Position numbers and translations under genes: made by a program. From an uncultured Acidaminococcus sp. (GTDB lineage: Bacteria; Bacillota; Negativicutes; Acidaminococcales; Acidaminococcaceae): a stretch of 7,494 nucleotides of DNA. Shown here one piece after another: positions 5,176 through 7,494 of this stretch. Location of the stretch: NCBI GenBank assembly GCA_900770265.1, contig CAAGJR010000171.1:1-7494 (forward strand), read 5' to 3'. The notes below the pieces were generated by a model. The model was not told the origin of the DNA. It searched no databases and saw nothing but the letters and a program-made list of their open reading frames with translations. Each line of letters starts with the position of its first letter. The stretch's first letter is position 1.

Positions 5176-6351
5176 TTAGTGATGGAACAGGCGGACACCG
5201 GTCATGGCCATGGCGATGTTGTATTTATCGCAGGTGTCGATGACGTTCTGGTCACGGATGCTGCCGCCGGTCTGGGCCACGTATTCCACGCCGCTGCGGT
5301 GAGCCCGCTCGATATTGTCGCCGAACGGGAAGAACGCATCGGAACCCAGGGATACGCCGGTGTTCTTGGCGATCCATTCTTTCCGTTCTTCGCGGGTCAT
5401 GGGTTCGGGTTTTTCGGTGAAGAACAGCTGCCAGGTGCCGTCAGCCAGCACGTCTTCCCAGTCGTCGGAGGTGTACACGTCGATGGTGTTGTCCTTGTCC
5501 GGACGACGGATGTCTGCCTTGAACGGCAGGTTCAGGACTTTCGGGCATTGCCGCAGCCACCACTTGTCGGCCTTGTCCCCGGCCAGACGGGTGCAGTGGA
5601 TCCGGCTCTGCTGGCCGGCGCCCACGCCGATGGTCTGGCCGTCCTTCACGTAGCACACGGAGTTGGACTGGGTGTATTTCAGGGTGATCATGGCGATCAG
5701 CAGGTCACGCTGGGCCGCTTCGGGGATGTCCTTGTTCTTCGTGGGACGGTCCTTCAGCAGGTCGGTGGTGATGTGGTCGTTGTTCCGTTTCTGTTCGAAG
5801 GTCACGCCGAAGACCTGTTTCCGTTCCAGTTCTTCCGGTTCGTAGTCCGGGTCGATCTGGACCACATTGTAGCGGCCCTTCTTCTTGGCGGACAGGATTT
5901 CCAGGGCTTCCGGTTCGTAGCCCGGAGCGATGACGCCGTCGGACACTTCATGCTGCAGCACCAGGGCGGTGGACTTGTCGCACACGTCGGACAGGGCCAC
6001 CCAGTCGCCGAAGGAGCTCATGCGGTCGGCACCCCGGGCCCGGGCATAGGCAGAAGCCAGCGGGGACAGTTCCAGATGTTCCACGCCGTAGATCTTTTTC
6101 AGGGTATCCGTCAGAGGCAGGCCCACAGCGGCACCGGCGGGGCTTACGTGCTTGAAGGAAGCGGCGGCAGGCAGGCCGGTGGCCCGTTTCAGTTCCCGCA
6201 CCAGCTGCCAGGAGTTGAAGGCATCCAGGAAGTTGATGTAGCCGGGTTTGCCGTTCAGGACGGTCACAGGCAGATCAGCACCGTTTGCCATAAAGATCCG
6301 GGCAGGGATCTGGTTGGGGTTGCAGCCATACTTCAGTTTCAATTCTTTCAT
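5176..6351 (-). CDS. Monofunctional AICAR transformylase (PurH C-terminal domain type)
   Basis: It transfers a formyl group from 10-formyl-tetrahydrofolate to AICAR to give FAICAR, the ninth step of inosinate synthesis, in the cytoplasm. The 391-aa protein contains the catalytic-type KHVSPAGAAVG with Lys67 and His68, LKYGCNPNQ at the N-terminus, VCYVKDGQTIGVGAGQQSR, and the C-terminal DNVIDTCDKYNIAMAMTGVRLFHH-like end typical of the domain. Classical PurH is about 520 aa with an N-terminal IMP cyclohydrolase (MGS-like) domain; that domain is absent and no sequence for it lies upstream, so ring closure must be done by another protein. The start at 6351 has AAGGAGGAA 7 nt upstream; a longer in-frame start at 6429 lies inside the riboswitch. 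It is monocistronic, with its own ZTP switch and a terminator at 4994-5020. Confidence 0.94.
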   Translation of the reverse strand: MKELKLKYGCNPNQIPARIFMANGADLPVTVLNGKPGYINFLDAFNSWQLVRELKRATGLPAAASFKHVSPAGAAVGLPLTDTLKKIYGVEHLELSPLASAYARARGADRMSSFGDWVALSDVCDKSTALVLQHEVSDGVIAPGYEPEALEILSAKKKGRYNVVQIDPDYEPEELERKQVFGVTFEQKRNNDHITTDLLKDRPTKNKDIPEAAQRDLLIAMITLKYTQSNSVCYVKDGQTIGVGAGQQSRIHCTRLAGDKADKWWLRQCPKVLNLPFKADIRRPDKDNTIDVYTSDDWEDVLADGTWQLFFTEKPEPMTREERKEWIAKNTGVSLGSDAFFPFGDNIERAHRSGVEYVAQTGGSIRDQNVIDTCDKYNIAMAMTGVRLFHH

Positions 6352-6378
6352 GAACGATTCCTCCTTAATTGACCAAAC

Positions 6379-6423
6379 AAAAAAGCCGCCCCGGGACCAA
6401 AAACAGGTGCCCAGACGGTCGGC
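6379..6423 (-). terminator. Expression-platform terminator of the ZTP riboswitch
   Basis: On the minus strand GCCG (6420-6423) pairs with CGGC (6385-6388), continuing with CC/GG and an inner GGGCACC/GGTCCC helix, then six T residues (6379-6384). Its 5' arm contains the conserved CCGTCTGGGC (6409-6418) of the aptamer, so ligand binding and termination compete for the same bases. Confidence 0.8.
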
Positions 6424-6477
6424 AAGCAAGGATCATGCTCCCTGTGGGTAAACCCACTTCCGTCAGTCACATGATCT
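6405..6477 (-). promoter_or_regulatory. ZTP (pfl) riboswitch aptamer
   Basis: On the minus strand a perfect 7-bp P1 joins GATCATG (6470-6476) to CATGATC (6431-6437). Inside it are GTGACTGACGG, a P2 hairpin GTGGGT/ACCCAC (6444-6457) and the conserved AGGGAGCA. A linker then leads to CCGTCTGGGCACC (6406-6418), the P3/pseudoknot half. This order and these conserved bases are those of the pfl motif, which senses ZTP/ZMP and is known upstream of purH and folate genes. Binding should block the terminator and turn the transformylase on when AICAR builds up because formyl-folate is short. Confidence 0.93.
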
Positions 6478-6486
6478 GTCGTTCAA

Positions 6487-6516
6487 ATTATAATATGGAA
6501 AAGGCGTTACTGTCAA
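6487..6516 (-). promoter_or_regulatory. Consensus sigma-A promoter of the AICAR transformylase gene
   Basis: TTGACA (6511-6516) and TATAAT (6487-6492) are both perfect, with an 18-bp spacer. The start site should be near 6480, immediately before the P1 helix of the riboswitch. The left end of the neighbouring MITE-like element is only 12 bp upstream of the -35. Confidence 0.9.
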
Positions 6517-6528
6517 TGGAAAACCTAC

Positions 6529-6758
6529 AGGCCACGAACGGGCGCACCTGGCGATATTTTGTTCCTGAGACCTGTACACACTTCGGTCGATGGTTGCGTT
6601 GCTTGGCGGGCGCACCGGGCGATATTTTGCCTTCGGCAAAAATCTTGGTGCGCCCCTACGAATCCCCCTGCGGAGCCATATCGTACATGCGGTGGAACGC
6701 CGTAGGGGTTTACCAAGACCGGCGCAGCCGTGTCGCCCGGTAAACCCTTCCGTGGCCT
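6529..6758. repeat. Second MITE-like element, about 230 bp, with inverted termini
   Basis: The left end AGGCCACGAACGGG and the right end, read in reverse AGGCCACGGAAGGG, are imperfect terminal inverted repeats. About 21 of the first 28 positions match, including ACC and GGCGA further in. Inside are nested perfect palindromes: GGGCGCACC/GGTGCGCCC (6608-6616 / 6647-6655) enclosing TTTTGCC/GGCAAAA, CCCCTACG/CGTAGGGG (6653-6660 / 6701-6708) and GGGTTTACC/GGTAAACCC (6706-6714 / 6739-6747). A 23-bp segment at 6539 recurs at 6607 with one mismatch. There is no transposase and no plausible gene. No clear target-site duplication was seen. It differs in sequence from copies A to C. Confidence 0.75.
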
Positions 6759-6795
6759 CCCGGAGGGAACTCTGCACTATTCACTCTGCACTTTA

Positions 6796-6804
6796 TGCTA
6801 TAAT
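6796..6804 (+). promoter_or_regulatory. Extended -10 promoter of the radical SAM gene
   Basis: TGCTATAAT gives a perfect -10 box (6799-6804) with the TG of an extended -10. No recognisable -35 lies at 16-18 bp (ACTATT at 17). The start should be near 6811, about 28 nt before the gene. An imperfect 14-bp direct repeat containing CTCTGCACT (6770 and 6784) takes the place of the -35 region. Confidence 0.68.
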
Positions 6805-6838
6805 ACTGGTATCTTACTTGAAAGAAGGCCCTTTTTCC

Positions 6839-7494
6839 ATGACCCTTTGTACCCTTTGTCCCCATGAATGCCGGGTGGACCGGCCTGCCTTTGATGGCGC
6901 GCCCGGCACCTATGGCTACTGCCGCATGCCCTGGCAGCCCAAAGCCGCCCGGGCGGCCCTGCACCTGTGGGAGGAACCCTGCATCAGCGGCGAGACCGGC
7001 GGCAGCGGTACCGTATTCTTCTCGGGCTGCACCCTGCAGTGCGTGTTCTGCCAGAACAGCGAGATCAGCTGCGAGGGCAAGGGCTGGCCGGTGACGGCCG
7101 AGGGCCTGCGGAAGGTCTACCATAATTTGATCGCCCAGGGAGCCCACAACATCAACCTGGTGACCCCCACCCACTTCCTGCCCACCCTCCTGGAATCCCT
7201 GGAACCGAAACTGCCCGTACCAGTGGTGTACAACTGCGGAGGCTACGAAAAGGTGGACACCCTGCGGCAGCTGGAAGGCAAGGTGCAGATCTACCTGCCG
7301 GACCTAAAATACGTCAATGAGGAAGCGGCCCTGCGCTACAGCCATGCAAAGAACTACTTCGAAACGACCACAAAGGCCATTTTGGAAATGTACCGGCAGA
7401 CAGGGCCCTACGAAATGGACGAGGAAACGGGGCTGTTGAAGAAAGGCGTCATCATCCGCCACATGATCCTGCCGGGGCAGACGGAAGACAGCAA
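6839..7494 (+). CDS. Radical SAM protein, PflA/PflX (COG1313) type, C-terminus off window
   Basis: The visible 218 codons encode a radical S-adenosylmethionine protein. FSGCTLQCVFCQN carries the CX3CX2C cluster motif (Cys64, Cys68, Cys71) that ligates the [4Fe-4S] centre. An N-terminal cysteine-rich stretch, CTLCPHECRVDR..G..GYC (Cys4, 7, 11, 28), is typical of the COG1313/PflX subgroup and might bind another metal or cluster. GGYEKVDTL, YLPDLKY and IIRHMILPGQ are typical later barrel segments of this group. The family is related to pyruvate formate-lyase activase, but its target is not established; no formate-lyase or glycyl-radical enzyme is in view. The ATG at 6839 follows AAAGAAGG at about 11 nt. 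It is the only rightward gene and is divergent from the transformylase across the MITE-like element. The frame is intact to the right edge. Confidence 0.92.
   Translation, partial: MTLCTLCPHECRVDRPAFDGAPGTYGYCRMPWQPKAARAALHLWEEPCISGETGGSGTVFFSGCTLQCVFCQNSEISCEGKGWPVTAEGLRKVYHNLIAQGAHNINLVTPTHFLPTLLESLEPKLPVPVVYNCGGYEKVDTLRQLEGKVQIYLPDLKYVNEEAALRYSHAKNYFETTTKAILEMYRQTGPYEMDEETGLLKKGVIIRHMILPGQTEDS

Noticed and set aside
4972..6372. A 466-codon open frame on the + strand opposite the AICAR transformylase
   Set aside because: It is antisense to a conserved enzyme, runs through the repeat element and terminators, and shows no recognisable domain.
6352..6429. Upstream in-frame start giving a 417-aa transformylase
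   Set aside because: It starts inside the ZTP riboswitch and crosses its terminator; the ATG at 6351 has the ribosome binding site.
6444..6457. GTGGGTAAACCCAC as a piece of the nearby repeat, which also contains GGTAAACCC
   Set aside because: It is the P2 hairpin of the ZTP aptamer, in the expected place; the shared GGTAAACCC is most likely chance.
6463..6777. Short minus-strand open frames over the 230-bp element
   Set aside because: They are made of inverted repeat sequence and the transformylase promoter; no start signals or family resemblance.

Overview
The window looks like chromosomal DNA from a moderately GC-rich member of the Bacillota, most plausibly a Negativicute such as an Acidaminococcus relative. 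This assignment is inference: it rests on sigma-A-type promoters, strong AGGAGG-like ribosome binding sites, a T-box leader, a ZTP riboswitch, CGG/CTG-rich codon use and abundant structured intergenic repeats. No rRNA or marker gene is present to fix the taxon.

Layout. Positions 1-2340 hold a leftward polar amino acid ABC importer operon: a lipoprotein binding protein, a permease and an ATPase cut by the left edge, with a good promoter at 2312-2340. Positions 2341-2831 have no gene. They hold a tandem array of hairpin-rich, MITE-like repeats, followed by a perfect 18-bp terminator hairpin (2832-2871). Positions 2908-4599 encode leuA (2-isopropylmalate synthase, long form), also leftward. Its roughly 320-nt leader (4600-4921) is a T-box riboswitch with a probable Leu (CUG) specifier, driven by a perfect TTGACA-17-TATAAT promoter that an 18-bp palindrome overlaps. 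Positions 5000-5157 hold another repeat copy, inverted relative to the first array, whose last hairpin plus a T-run appears to terminate the next gene. Positions 5176-6351 encode a stand-alone AICAR transformylase, leftward, under a ZTP riboswitch (6379-6480) and a consensus promoter (6487-6516). Positions 6529-6758 hold a second, unrelated palindromic MITE-like element of about 230 bp. From 6839 to the right edge runs the only rightward gene, a PflA/PflX-type radical SAM protein, which is truncated.

The genes are separate transcription units, not one pathway. Two have RNA sensors that match their product: uncharged leucine tRNA for leucine synthesis, and ZTP (a sign of folate/formyl shortage and AICAR build-up) for the enzyme that consumes AICAR. 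The least explained material is in the gaps. Two repeat families there show inverted termini, nested hairpins and, in one module, compensatory stem changes around a nearly unchanged 11-nt loop, which points to selection on folded structure.
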